The notes under the pieces: model-generated
Databases searched by the model: none
Seen by the model: the letters and a program-made list of their open reading frames with translations, nothing else
What the model was told of the DNA's origin: nothing
NCBI GenBank assembly: GCA_031275485.1
Contig: JAISOS010000063.1
Coordinates: 1 to 57,777 of the forward strand
Direction: 5' to 3'
Source of the DNA: Clostridiales bacterium
GTDB taxonomy: Bacteria > Bacillota > Clostridia > Christensenellales > JAISNN01
Length of the DNA: 57,777 nt
Shown: positions 19,201 through 26,803 of the stretch, one piece after another
Layout: each line of letters begins with the position of its first letter
Numbering within the stretch: position 1 is the first letter of the stretch
Position numbers and translations under genes: made by a program

Positions 19201-21431
19201 CCGATATTAAGACGGCGGTGTCAGGCATGCCTATTCCGATGTACACGCAGATCAATCTGACTTCGCTTAGCGATCTCAGCCTTAGGAACATCGCGGGCGG
19301 CATAGCTCTCCCGGACGGCGCGAAGCCGATAGTTACGGGAGCGGAGGAAGAGCCGGCGGAGGAAGCCTCGGCGCCGCTGATTGAGAAGACGACCGTAAAA
19401 GTCGCCGCGAGCGAAACGACGTTTACCGTCGGCTTTAATCCCGTCGCTCTCGACAAGGCGATCCTGTCTTTCGAGGAGAGTCTCTTAGGCTCGCTGGCTC
19501 CGGGCGCGACGGTCGATATCGCTAACGGCTCCGGTAACAGATACGTCGCCGATACGGTCTGGGACGGCGTCAGCGCGATGATAATCGGCTTCGTTATGTC
19601 GGAAGGCGGACGGAATCCGACGGAGGTTTTGCAGGACGCTGTCGAAACCGGCTCCGGCGGCGGAGGCAATTCGGGCAAGGACGATATGCAGAACTTCATA
19701 AACGCGCTCCTGCCTCTTCCGAGGTTGGACGAAACCTCGACCGCCACCCTGACGATTATCTTTAAGAACGGCAGAATTTCCCAGCTGGATGCGAGCTTCG
19801 ACGGCGTCGGCAACGAGAAGCTGGTATTAAGCATAAAGCGCAACGGATATAGCTTAATTGCCGAGGGCGACAATTTGGGTCTTAATCAGGCCACGAGCGT
19901 TTCTAGCGTAAACGTAACGTCGTATTCCACGGCGGACGCTTACGAGAATATTAAGCATACGGCCGTCGTAACCTATGACGGCGGCGTGTCGAGAGCGGAA
20001 AATATCGCTTGGGACTTCTCGGAGGTTAGGGCGGTTATAGCGTCCGGCGCGCTCGGAACAAAGGGCGTGGACGGCAAAAACGCGAAATTTACGGTCAGGG
20101 GCGTAGTCGGAAACACCGGTTATTCGGCGACGATGACGCTGTATATCCTGAACGGGCAAAACGACGCGGACGGTACGGTGGACGCTCCGGGCGGGTACGC
20201 GTTCGCCAATCCGAATGTTGTGCATAACGTAGACCCTTATAACGCGCAGTGGAGAAGCGGGCTTACGGGAAGCTATCAGATAACGTTTATGATAGACATA
20301 GGCGGCTCGGGAACGACGACGATATCGGTTGGCGTCGCCTGGGACACGGGAGGCGTCAGCCTGGCGGGCTTCGATAGGGATTATACGGCGTATATCTCCT
20401 GGAACGGCTTGCGCGAGGCGAGGACGGTACACGTCAACACAAGCGCGGTCAAGACGGTCAAGACGGTTACCTCGGGCGGTCAGCCTATTCCGGCGACGCA
20501 GTTCAGAGTTACCAACGACGGGTCTTCCTATGAGGGCTACGGCTCCGCGACGGTTAAGTTTAACGACGACAGTAGTTATACTTACCCGGTGTCTTGGAGC
20601 GGGAGCATAGGCTCTTACGGAGTTTTCAAAAGAGTCGGGAAGATTACCACGCCGACGGAAACATATACGATTGAGCAAACCGTTACTTGCGTTATGCTCG
20701 TTACGAACCACGTCGAATACAGAAACGGCGTGACGCCGGGTACCGCGGGAAACAACGATCCGCTGAGATTGAACAATGACGGCGCCAACAACGGAAGGAT
20801 TTGGTATATCGCGCCGGACGGAACCTTGTCGAAAACCACGGTTTCAAGCATTAATTTGAACGGCGCGCCGACCGTTGTGGGCGAAGCCGTGAACGTAAAC
20901 AGAGACGGCGTCGCGGGTAACGGCTCCAAAACTATAGTAAACGGCGGAAATACGAACGCCAAGCTCCTGGTTACGGTCAACGCGGGCAACGGACTGCCCG
21001 CGGGCACCGTATTCAGAATAGGCGTGTCCTACGGCTCGAGTTACGCGAACCAAACGGGAACCAACGGAGACGACAACGGCAGTCCGGTTCCTACGAACGA
21101 GGCGGGACAATATGTGGATGCAAGTCCCGAATCGACGGGCGCGAACGTCTATACGAAGGTTATCGCGAAAGGAACGGCGCTTACTTCCTCCGATATGCCG
21201 ACGATGGTTCTGAGAGCGACTATAGGCGCGTGGATTCAGATAACTATAAGCGGGCTCAGCGGAACGGGTGAAAGCTATATGGTAACGGCAAAGGGCGTGC
21301 CGGATTTGAAAATAAACTGGGATTTCACGGGCTTGGACGTCAATACGCCGGGAGAGTACACGGTAAACGGTTTCTTGTTCTACAGAGATACGACGCAAAA
21401 CGTTTCCTGTAAGGTTACCGTTACGGAATAA
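13239..21431 (+). CDS. Giant modular lipoprotein (2730 residues)
   Basis: The product begins with a signal peptide and lipobox (GFTAC, Cys27), so it should be lipid-anchored on the outside of the membrane. AAGGAGG precedes the ATG. Residues ~30-1950 consist of diverged units of roughly 200-300 residues. A unit has a beta-rich part, a segment like LGLGKLKIDGVDLQALL or MNIGKIIVPNVDLAGIL, a variable low-complexity hinge (SASADESGDSP, PATSADESAAP, PSTADEGEGPE), and a part like GLDQTGIKNLLQKIL ending in LP. The last ~600 residues differ: Thr/Ser/Gly-rich, with Ig-like segments such as AVVTYDGGVSRAENIAWDFS. No catalytic motif or LPxTG is seen. It contains almost no cysteine beyond the lipobox. I do not recognise a named family. 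A filament, adhesin or lipid-binding scaffold are possibilities only. Confidence 0.75.
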   Translation: MSAKIGINKILIFVVSLALALVGFTACVSKVTPTGTIKTEAWEGNRTLEQVLDTVAGVQENGKDQDFFSVETTLEFYAGERLVVLRFQANFNLDDSAEDEMLLELVDETDEYIVIGGIYSKNREIYITSGNFNFTIEDVDLLNGVAGALSKFFAIDVGDVLGGISIEGMDITAILGGVLFPSAVVTTRAPLRGQSGDTYMTVEAQMDLDALVSVVLGVTGMVNDAVLSAMGVDLNQVLEDLTGMPLISVTDGEGVITKQGYDDFLAEIIGVKDGGKPFAGTTLVINLVNGELSDVDIIGKYAKAGESSVSVGAGFRAISVSPEKTDIIMPDFVSDFDFGSIRLVGEGTLPEIGEVDIILDLRIKPDLIDGKDANEISYIVNRKDNGELVMAGYYKEGSIYLDLSTVTIPQLGGLSLNEMGLGKLKIDGVDLQALLAELVGAITDAATGLADGILNGDGEPASAAVYAIGADDGVTVDVNYLFGILVAGIGTGDGEIYFDLASSTIEKLLTDLGVANEIDKFAGKSFYDAEGEPIEELQVIADALSFIGVDLIDLLDGLGGKVEDFVNGLGLDIRFSALYKDGLGLKVDVNAGDADVGDLTLRVAKYGDGSAKYYFPSDLDAYRTFDYSNISFSGAVLLPGMSAESEYTLVVSNIDNIDELAVSWTVSDQNGADIIGVYYYGGTLYANLGAETEILGFTLGDLNLDKIAIDIEEFINGMTNGESGIPATSADESAAPTLDDIIAFFDITELGGDGKTGFALTNEGFLGLVEELVGSSLYNGLKSFLPPVEAYANASLFELLFGFELGYFEEKISFTADFKTVYFGLNAEKGVYSANKIEKDSEEAKSYINMDELFGSVSFTGKIDLLGADMKKLDFELIVTDILDLDNLKLSFEATVGSTPFFSLYYDQAEKNVYLDVGLVELFGLSVIDMNIGKIIVPNVDLAGILSGSGEVPSASADESGDSPVSAEELFSWLSGEYRDGVISLGLDQTGIKNLLQKILSESLYAYIGAILPPSEVSAVLNSEDGYAALNLAFAAENMGFTLSGIKFAADEAKSLSASDGYVELSEDILLGNIALSGRAAIPGTSGLYDFELIVTGLNDPENFAFSLETKQGDALGLSVYYIRAEKSAYFYFGEFDIFAFDPAVLNMRKIKLVNIDIDPGAVIPSAESGAAGAADEGSGLLDGLDFAELLEEIFGMVTNTYNNTSGVLTLGLSNNNFGKIIDTVLGEYPRLLDIAYDLIPGFSFSADWDSAQGSLGFGLTVWDALESGINKEADAAAYVSGIAFGFDETLPNNGGAAVPQNKESFLTLEQLFRHIQINGTGSVAGAGEVDFQINLDINLENTANAEFSFIANNADGIVFALYNFGNDVYADISGIALDKLNPGAILREKIVISGLNAADVINGIIGDLLGSFSDIGSETAGGIPSTADEGEGPEDAFKSLYDILDRLNPTLSLLGANIELSPAKIEDLLSTVLEMDLGFVFDQFLPGAEISLDFSDFLNIGFDAYLNYNTTTQTKETLFSFRLNEGDGLVFGSFESYLDVKDDAAFKTVDQILAEFQLRARVEADVTLTLDNGQASEDTVENFINNILGAATDDDSGDTAWGPLGEIDIVYTDREELTYGFIADVKLDPNDIKNTDVLIELYTGKNAARRLMFGFYIDDGIGFIDLTGLVGAAEYGNKDGLRLAVNEVNIMGILKSIIPETLAATASGAGGVASVASDVNISLPMSIELLKNILGLLANKPAEDAEIPIPNLGFENFKIDLNNFTASGTVSAFGTAARPQITLDVAGRLDAAREGAVDFGSFKANKNLFVLVNAKYGLGDFAGILTILDNSLSTSAASRDMFNGNILVQNKESLATGKSDFNQTSSIYIFKIKEGGTSGSNDPMSSQYNYSGLGLNNALGILIDTSYNFTIRTSDLIPDFPTTGTNGSSNSVSYKSGAIVTQGDLDLAYFFALKETSLEVYARIGGEIRVGSNISVTASALSVDASADIKTAVSGMPIPMYTQINLTSLSDLSLRNIAGGIALPDGAKPIVTGAEEEPAEEASAPLIEKTTVKVAASETTFTVGFNPVALDKAILSFEESLLGSLAPGATVDIANGSGNRYVADTVWDGVSAMIIGFVMSEGGRNPTEVLQDAVETGSGGGGNSGKDDMQNFINALLPLPRLDETSTATLTIIFKNGRISQLDASFDGVGNEKLVLSIKRNGYSLIAEGDNLGLNQATSVSSVNVTSYSTADAYENIKHTAVVTYDGGVSRAENIAWDFSEVRAVIASGALGTKGVDGKNAKFTVRGVVGNTGYSATMTLYILNGQNDADGTVDAPGGYAFANPNVVHNVDPYNAQWRSGLTGSYQITFMIDIGGSGTTTISVGVAWDTGGVSLAGFDRDYTAYISWNGLREARTVHVNTSAVKTVKTVTSGGQPIPATQFRVTNDGSSYEGYGSATVKFNDDSSYTYPVSWSGSIGSYGVFKRVGKITTPTETYTIEQTVTCVMLVTNHVEYRNGVTPGTAGNNDPLRLNNDGANNGRIWYIAPDGTLSKTTVSSINLNGAPTVVGEAVNVNRDGVAGNGSKTIVNGGNTNAKLLVTVNAGNGLPAGTVFRIGVSYGSSYANQTGTNGDDNGSPVPTNEAGQYVDASPESTGANVYTKVIAKGTALTSSDMPTMVLRATIGAWIQITISGLSGTGESYMVTAKGVPDLKINWDFTGLDVNTPGEYTVNGFLFYRDTTQNVSCKVTVTE

Positions 21432-22126
21432 AGCGGCTTTCGGGAAAAGACGCGTTTATCGGGGATAAACGGGAATTACGCCAAGCGGTCCGGAAAGCCC
21501 GCTTGGCGGGTTCATACGTAAAACGGCGCGCGGGAGGACGGCAAGACCTTTTCGCGCGGCGAAACGGCGCGGAACGGCGTTTTTACGAAAACCCCGCGTT
21601 TCGCGGAGTTTTAGGAATCGTCGGTTGCGGGAGCGCGGGGGCAAGCGCGAATACGCGCCGGCGGACAAACCGCGCGGCGGCCGGTCGTAAAAAAATACCG
21701 GGCAATTCGTTCTTATGATAATTTGCCGAACCGCAGTCCCTCCTCCGCCAATAAAAATTATCCGTATTCTTTCATATTTACCCTCCTTAAAAATACGGTG
21801 GAGGGGAGCTGCGGCGGATCGAGAGTTTTATAATAAACGGCATAATAAACGGCGCTTACCTTACTTACGGGGAGAGGTTAAGGTCTTTCTTGGAAAAGAG
21901 GCGCGCGGAGAAAGAACCTTTCCGGTTCGAGGGATTTCCTCCGTTTTTAAGAAAACACGGGGAGCGACGTTCCGTTCTGAACGGGACTTACGTTTAAAAA
22001 TACTAGGGTCTTTCGGGAAGGGGCGCGGGAAGAGAGAATCTTTTCGTCGGAAAAGGTTTCCGCCGCGTTAAAAAAAACATAAAATAAAAAACAGAAAAAA
22101 ACAAATCCATTACGGAGGGACTATTC
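21432..22126. other. Intergenic region with degenerate palindromic repeats
   Basis: A G/C-rich dyad (CCAAGCGG..CCGCTTGG, about 21481-21508) follows the giant gene without a T run. Two degenerate copies of the palindromic repeat family lie at about 21885-21955 and 21995-22078 (GAAGGGGCGCGGGAA, then CTTTTCGTCGGAAAAGG). A TATAAT at 21829-21834 lacks a clear -35. No convincing gene is present. Confidence 0.45.
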
Positions 22127-23614
22127 ATGACGGTAGGGAAATTTACTTGGGGCACAATAAAATTCGTCGTCAATTTTGTCGTCATAATTATGCTCGGCAT
22201 GAGCGCGTACTTCATTTATTCGACGATTACGACTATGCCCGTTTCGGCGGAGTTGCTGGAATTAGAGCCCGCGGGTACTAATTTCGGCGTGGATCCGGAA
22301 AAATTTACGGACGGCGAAGCGTTCGGCAAGATTTTGAAGGGCGATTATTTTATCGACGGCGCGGACGGTATGGGCGAGATCAAGGCGCGCGACGCCTTGA
22401 ATTACGGCTTGACGTACTTCCCTTACGATTACGCGAGTAATTATCCGGCGTCCGCGATATACGCGAACACCGATATGACGAAAATTAATCTTTGGTTGGG
22501 CGCAGGCTCCATAGCAGGACGTTACGGATACGAGTTTGACGACTACGATTACGCGGCGGGCAGACCTAGGATGCAGGGAGACAGTCTTATCGCTCCGACT
22601 TTCAGTTTTAATAATTTGGACGACATGAAAGCGCAGCTGTACGGTTATTTCGACGACAAGCCGGGGGACGAGATCGTCGCCGACACCATAATAGCCTACT
22701 GGACTCTCCGTATAGGCTCGCAGGTCGAATCCTACGTCCAGTTTAAGGGCGAGAGAATGACCGCGGAGGGCGGCGGCGCGGGCGGCATGTCCGGCGTAAA
22801 CCTGACCGGAGACACGATTATAAGCGCGATTAACTTTAATTATTACGGCTATAAGCTGGCGAAATCCACGACGATGATTACGAAAGTGAGCGCGTCTTTC
22901 GCGAAAGGTCTGTTAGGCAGTATCCTAACCGTGACGGATTTCAGGTTTACCGGCAACGGGGTCAGCTACGCCGCGACCGCAAACGACGAGCCGGATAAGC
23001 TTTCCGCCGACCCTTATACGGGACCGGACGGAGCGTATAAATCTAAAGGAGAGACAAGCGGAACCGCGCCTACTTTGAACGAGTTGCAGGCGTTGTACGA
23101 CTCGTACGCTCCGCAGAGAAGCGGGTCGGAGGCAAAGGATAATCTAGACGGACTTAAGCTTTGCGAATTCGGAATGCCGGCAAAAACTTTCTCGGCGCAT
23201 ACCATCGATTTGAGAACGATTAAATCCGTCGAGTTAAAAGACACGAACGATTACTATGCCACAGATATGGTATGCTATACGTACAGCGACGGGGCGGAAT
23301 GGGAATTCGTTTCTAAGAACAGCGCCTCGGATCTCGCGGGAGCAATAGGCGGCTATGCCGCGAACGGCGGACCGGTCAGTTATCTATATTACACGACGCT
23401 GACCGTAAGCATACAGGTCTACAGAAGCGGGCTTGTCAGGGCTTGGGGAACGCAGGAAAATTGGGACGCCGCTCTCGCGGGTATTATAGAAGCAAAGGTC
23501 ATAGCCGGCTCTAAGAGCGTATATACCTTTGATCTAGGCGATATTTTGGCGGATAAGAATAATTTAGGCGTGTCACTGCCGGATCAATTAGAAAAATTAT
23601 TGGCTTTGTTTTAA
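22127..23614 (+). CDS. Membrane-anchored extracellular protein of unknown function
   Basis: The 495-residue product has one N-terminal membrane helix (FVVNFVVIIMLGMSAYFIYS, about residues 13-32) without a lipobox, followed by a large domain predicted to lie outside. The domain is rich in Tyr, Asp and Gly (for example FDDYDYAAGRPRMQGDSL and PTFSFNNLDDM). TACGGAGGGA precedes the ATG. It lies downstream of the giant lipoprotein on the same strand and ends at a terminator, and both proteins act at the cell surface, so a shared role is plausible. No family was recognised. Confidence 0.65.
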   Translation: MTVGKFTWGTIKFVVNFVVIIMLGMSAYFIYSTITTMPVSAELLELEPAGTNFGVDPEKFTDGEAFGKILKGDYFIDGADGMGEIKARDALNYGLTYFPYDYASNYPASAIYANTDMTKINLWLGAGSIAGRYGYEFDDYDYAAGRPRMQGDSLIAPTFSFNNLDDMKAQLYGYFDDKPGDEIVADTIIAYWTLRIGSQVESYVQFKGERMTAEGGGAGGMSGVNLTGDTIISAINFNYYGYKLAKSTTMITKVSASFAKGLLGSILTVTDFRFTGNGVSYAATANDEPDKLSADPYTGPDGAYKSKGETSGTAPTLNELQALYDSYAPQRSGSEAKDNLDGLKLCEFGMPAKTFSAHTIDLRTIKSVELKDTNDYYATDMVCYTYSDGAEWEFVSKNSASDLAGAIGGYAANGGPVSYLYYTTLTVSIQVYRSGLVRAWGTQENWDAALAGIIEAKVIAGSKSVYTFDLGDILADKNNLGVSLPDQLEKLLALF

Positions 23615-23730
23615 ACCTAAATATAACGCGGCGGGATTTTTACCGGCGACGCTACGGCGCGAGTTTGCGGATTCGTTTGACCGTTCGCCGGTATAGCGAT
23701 ATTTCGATTTCTCCTTCTTGTTTTTTTCAA

Positions 23731-23776
23731 GCGGAAGCTCCGGTATTTTCCCATGCCGGGGCTTTCGCATTTTTTT
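23731..23776 (+). terminator. Intrinsic terminator
   Basis: GCGGAAGCTCCGG pairs with CCGGGGCTTTCGC around an 11-base loop (two G.T pairs) and is followed by ATTTTTTT. It terminates the gene at 22127-23614. Confidence 0.75.
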
Positions 23777-23801
23777 AAATAAAAAATTTTTCATTTTAGT
23801 A

Positions 23802-23830
23802 TTGACAAAAACGAAGTTTAGTTATATAAT
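23802..23830 (+). promoter_or_regulatory. Promoter of the zinc-ribbon/Pro-Tyr-rich gene
   Basis: Consensus TTGACA (23802-23807), 17 bases, TATAAT (23825-23830), followed by ATTATTACTG. An AT tract precedes it (AAAAAATTTTTCATTTT). The same arrangement occurs before the genes at 27336 and 28811. Confidence 0.75.
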
Positions 23831-23952
23831 ATTATTACTGAAAATCGGAGATTGTCGAAACGGGAAGCGTTTAAGACGGTCGAAAACCGAATTGTTTGAA
23901 GTTGTCAAAAGAATAAACGAAATTTCGGAAGAGTTAAAGGTGTAGATGTAAA

Positions 23953-24777
23953 ATGTTTTGTACTTATTGCGGAAAACCGATCAAGGATCATTCCCAATTT
24001 TGCGGGTCTTGCGGAAAGACGCTCGATACGGGCGTCAAGTATTGTAGTGTCTGCGGTTTTCTGTCGCCGGAAAAGGGCAAATATTGCCTGAATTGCGGGG
24101 TGAAATTCGCTAGGAAGAAACGCGGAGTTTCCAAATCCGGCGTCGTCGCTTATCCCGTTACGCCGCAGTATCAGAAAGCGGTCTACGACTTTTTAAAAGA
24201 GTACGGAAAAGCCGACGAGGACGGCATTAAGCTGATCGGCGGCGAAAAATCCGCCGCGCCGTCCGCGTCCCGGAACACGAAGCTAGGCTATCCCGACGAG
24301 ATTTCGCCCGCCGAAGCGGGAGTTTTAGACGATCGGTACGCGGCTTTTTACGGCGCGTATCCTTATGCGCCGCCGCTTCCGCTTCATCAGCCTAAACCGT
24401 ATCCTTTTTATCCTCCTATGACGTTGCCCGTTCCTCCCGCGCCGTACTTTAACGCGTCTGAGTTTCAGTCTCAATATCAGCCTCAGTCTTATCCGTTTTA
24501 TCCGCCGATGCCGGCGATACCGCCGTATCCTTATCCTTACGCGTATCCGTATCCTTACCCTTATTCTTATCCGTTTTTCGGGGGACGGGGTTTGCCGTCC
24601 GCGCCTAACGGCGGCGGCAGATTTTCGTACGAAGAACACGTTAGAATAGGCGCGCCGAGTCCGCGCAGGTCTTATCGCGACTACGAATATATCCCGTGCA
24701 GAGACGGGAGACCTCAGGAGGTGGAGGTTCGGGAACCGCAGGCGGAGAAAATCAGGGGAAAGAAAAATAAGAAATAG
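23953..24777 (+). CDS. Double zinc-ribbon protein with a Pro/Tyr-rich tail
   Basis: The 274-residue product opens with two zinc ribbons within the first 52 residues: CTYCGKPIKDHSQFCGSCG and CSVCGFLSPEKGKYCLNCG, each CxxC..CxxC. After a charged linker (about 60-125) comes a low-complexity region, residues ~130-215, dominated by Pro, Tyr and Phe with repeats such as YPFYPPM and YPYPYAYPYP. The C-terminus is basic and charged. No membrane helix is present. Zinc ribbons of this type often mediate protein contacts in Bacillota. It stands immediately before the zinc-ribbon and four-helix membrane gene cluster and shares its promoter style. Function unknown. Confidence 0.7.
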   Translation: MFCTYCGKPIKDHSQFCGSCGKTLDTGVKYCSVCGFLSPEKGKYCLNCGVKFARKKRGVSKSGVVAYPVTPQYQKAVYDFLKEYGKADEDGIKLIGGEKSAAPSASRNTKLGYPDEISPAEAGVLDDRYAAFYGAYPYAPPLPLHQPKPYPFYPPMTLPVPPAPYFNASEFQSQYQPQSYPFYPPMPAIPPYPYPYAYPYPYPYSYPFFGGRGLPSAPNGGGRFSYEEHVRIGAPSPRRSYRDYEYIPCRDGRPQEVEVREPQAEKIRGKKNKK

Positions 24778-24967
24778 GAAGGATATAAGATTATTTCAGG
24801 CGAGTTCTTTTCTAAAAGAAAAGTTATTCCCCGTATTCCTTTCCAAAAGGTTTTAGTAAATCAGTAATTCTTTAAAAAGCGGACTTCGATAATGAGGAGT
24901 CCCTTTTATTATAAGCGCTTGCCGTATCGTTTCCTTATATTTTGTGAAAGCGGGTTTTAAAATATAA
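24778..24967. other. Intergenic region without a recognised gene
   Basis: Contains a degenerate palindromic-repeat relic around 24797-24856 (TCTTTTCTAAAAGAAAAG). No coding signal was seen. Confidence 0.4.
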
Positions 24968-25045
24968 CGTTGAAGTTTTTTGGAAAGGGGCGCGTGGGAA
25001 ACCTTTTGTTCACAAAAGGTTTCCCACGCATAATTTTTTATTTTT
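24968..25045. repeat. Palindromic dispersed repeat, best-preserved copy
   Basis: The core at 24992-25029 is a perfect palindrome with 18-base arms (GCGTGGGAAACCTTTTGT and its complement) and a 2-base loop. It is preceded by CGTTGAAGTTTTTTGGAAAG, which also precedes the copy at 50182. The core is followed by ATAATTTTTTATTTTTTT, so this copy could also work as a terminator. Confidence 0.75.
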
Positions 25046-25097
25046 TTCTCCATAATATCTATAGAAACGGCTTTTTTGAGCGAGAGATAACGGACTG

Positions 25098-25286
25098 ATG
25101 AAAAATTATATGCGATTTCTAAAAAAGAAAAAAAGCGGCGCGGCGCGCCCGACGCGGAAAAATAAAAGAAATAAAAACGCCTCCGTTTTTACGGAGGAAC
25201 AAAAAAGCCGCTTCGACCCCGCAGGTATGTATACCGGAATCGCCGCGGACGGGGACAGCCCGGTGCAGGATGCGGACGATTTGTGA
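25098..25286 (+). CDS. Small basic protein with a conserved acidic C-terminal tail
   Basis: The 62-residue product has a Lys/Arg-rich N-terminal half (FLKKKKSGAARPTRKNKRNK) and ends in FDPAGMYTGIAADGDSPVQD followed by ADDL. From memory, small hypothetical proteins in Clostridia end with a similar YTG..DG..PVQDADDL tail; this is recollection, not a search. The ribosome binding site is weak (GAGAGATAACGG). It converges on the ECF gene on the other strand. Function unknown. Confidence 0.5.
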   Translation: MKNYMRFLKKKKSGAARPTRKNKRNKNASVFTEEQKSRFDPAGMYTGIAADGDSPVQDADDL

Positions 25287-25540
25287 CGAGTAGTTAAACC
25301 GCAGACACGGAGTATTTCGCGTTTTGCGATACGGTTTTATAGGGGCGTACTTAAATTGCGTCGATAAAATATTTACGGGGAATTTTTGAGGATAAACTTG
25401 CCTAAAAGAACGGAGCGCGACGGAGCTATGAGCGAGCATTTCAGGCGGTTTTAGACCGAAAAGAACCGCGAGTGTTTTTTAGGCGCAACTCGCCGTCTAT
25501 ACGCTTTGAGCGCTCCCGTTTGACAGGCATCGTTTTCATA

Positions 25541-26530
25541 TCAGAACTTGCGCTCGCCGCGCGATATTTTGCCGCGAATTTTTAACAGGTCGGATTCGAG
25601 AGAAAAATACAGAGGCAAAATTATCAGCGTGTTCGCCGCAACTATCGGCAGCTGCGACGGAACGCGGACGCTCATATACGCTATCCAATTCGAAAAAGTG
25701 TGCTCCGCCTTGGAGTATATCAAAAATGTCGCCAGCGTATTGAGCCCGGCCGTGCAAATCAACGCGCTAAGAGCCATAGATACGAGTATTTGCGCCGCCT
25801 TGATAAAGCGCCGTCCGCCGCCGAAACGTTCGCCAAGACGCGTCAAGACTTTTAAATTCATTATAAGCCCCGGAATTAGCCCCAGAAGCCCCGAACTTAT
25901 TCCTATCAATATTATATACGGACCTTTCGGACTGACGATACAGCCCAATAAATCGCCCAGAAAGCCTACCGAAAAGCCGGAGACGGGTCCCAATAACATT
26001 CCCGCGAAAAAATTTACGAAATACGTGAAAGAAACGGAATTTGAAGGACCGGTTATCGCCGCTATGTTCATTGTCGCGGAAAGCGCGATAAATACCGCCG
26101 TATATGCCAGTCGAAGCGTCGTTCTTTTGCGCTTTCCGGCGGTCGGATTTTCAACGCCGTTTTTTTTCGCGGCGTTCGGCGGCGAAATTTTTGCCGTTTC
26201 TATTTTAGATTTTGTTTCCCCGCCGCCGAATTTTTCTTGCGCGTATTTTGCTTCCTGAACATTTGATTTTTCCCGCGTATATTTTATTCCCGAAACATCA
26301 GATTCTTCTTGTGAGTTATCGGCTTTTTTTTGCGCGGAAACGCCGTCGCGCGGCGGTGATTTTTCGTTGATTTCCACGTCTTTTTTCGTGTTTTCGGCGG
26401 TCGCCGTGCATGCCGTTGCTCCGCAATAATCCTCGCGTCCGCCGATTACGCCGACGTTATTCGCCGGCGTACCGTTGAAAGGCGCAATTTCCTGCTGAGC
26501 AAGCGGAAAACGTTTTTTCTGCTTGTTCAT
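25541..26530 (-). CDS. ECF transporter S component (folate/FolT-like) with a long N-terminal extension
   Basis: Residues ~135-329 form a typical ECF S component with about six membrane helices: LRLAYTAVFIALSATMNIAA, then FAGMLLGPVSGFSVGFLGDL followed by LGCIVSPKGPYI, and a C-terminal RVPSQLPIVAANTLIILPLY. The GxxxGxxGDLLG..SPxGPY block resembles FolT proteins, which bind a vitamin and dock on a shared EcfT/EcfA module that is not encoded here. The first ~135 residues are hydrophilic and low-complexity, with quasi-repeats such as YTREKSNVQEA and YAQEKFGGGET. The start at 26530 is well supported by AAAGGAG, so the extension is probably translated. Substrate assignment to folate is tentative. 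Confidence 0.72.
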   Translation of the reverse strand: MNKQKKRFPLAQQEIAPFNGTPANNVGVIGGREDYCGATACTATAENTKKDVEINEKSPPRDGVSAQKKADNSQEESDVSGIKYTREKSNVQEAKYAQEKFGGGETKSKIETAKISPPNAAKKNGVENPTAGKRKRTTLRLAYTAVFIALSATMNIAAITGPSNSVSFTYFVNFFAGMLLGPVSGFSVGFLGDLLGCIVSPKGPYIILIGISSGLLGLIPGLIMNLKVLTRLGERFGGGRRFIKAAQILVSMALSALICTAGLNTLATFLIYSKAEHTFSNWIAYMSVRVPSQLPIVAANTLIILPLYFSLESDLLKIRGKISRGERKF

Positions 26531-26746
26531 TGTCGGGCATCTCCTTTAACATTTTTTATATAATATTTATATTTTTATAATTTCCCGCTCGTTTTCAAAC
26601 GGAGTATTTATAAATTAACACATTTTTCCGAATAAGTCAACGCGTTTTATAAACGGGAGAGAATTTTTTATTTTTTTACGAATCATGCCGGGGGACCTCT
26701 TGCGAACGAAAGACTTTCCCACCCGCATGTTTAAAAAAACTTTAAA

Positions 26747-26768
26747 GAATTAATCGAACGATTAATTC
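26747..26768. promoter_or_regulatory. Perfect 22-bp palindrome next to the -35 box (candidate operator)
   Basis: GAATTAATCG-AA-CGATTAATTC ends one base before TTGACA of the GNAT-like gene promoter. Perfect 10-base arms at this position are typical of an activator or repressor site. The binding protein is unknown. Confidence 0.55.
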
Positions 26769-26797
26769 TTGACAAATACGAAAGTGTGTGTTATTAT
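26769..26797 (+). promoter_or_regulatory. Promoter of the GNAT-like gene, probably leaderless
   Basis: TTGACA (26769-26774) and TATTAT (26792-26797) are separated by 17 bases. The first plausible start codon, the ATG at 26804, lies 6 bases after the -10 box, where transcription should begin. Confidence 0.65.
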
Positions 26798-26803
26798 ATA
26801 CAT

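Noticed and set aside
19085-19873. 262-codon minus-strand open frame within the giant gene
   Set aside because: It is antisense to a long, well-supported gene and has no ribosome binding site; a Ser/Pro-rich translation is typical of a shadow frame.
23718-23945. 75-codon frame ending just before the zinc-ribbon gene
   Set aside because: Most of it lies upstream of the promoter at 23802-23830. Only a short end (LFEVVKRINEISEELKV) would be transcribed, from a TTG without a ribosome binding site.
24325-24639. Arg-rich minus-strand open frame with RIRVRIRIRVR repeats
   Set aside because: It is the complement of the Pro/Tyr-rich repeats of the zinc-ribbon gene at 23953.
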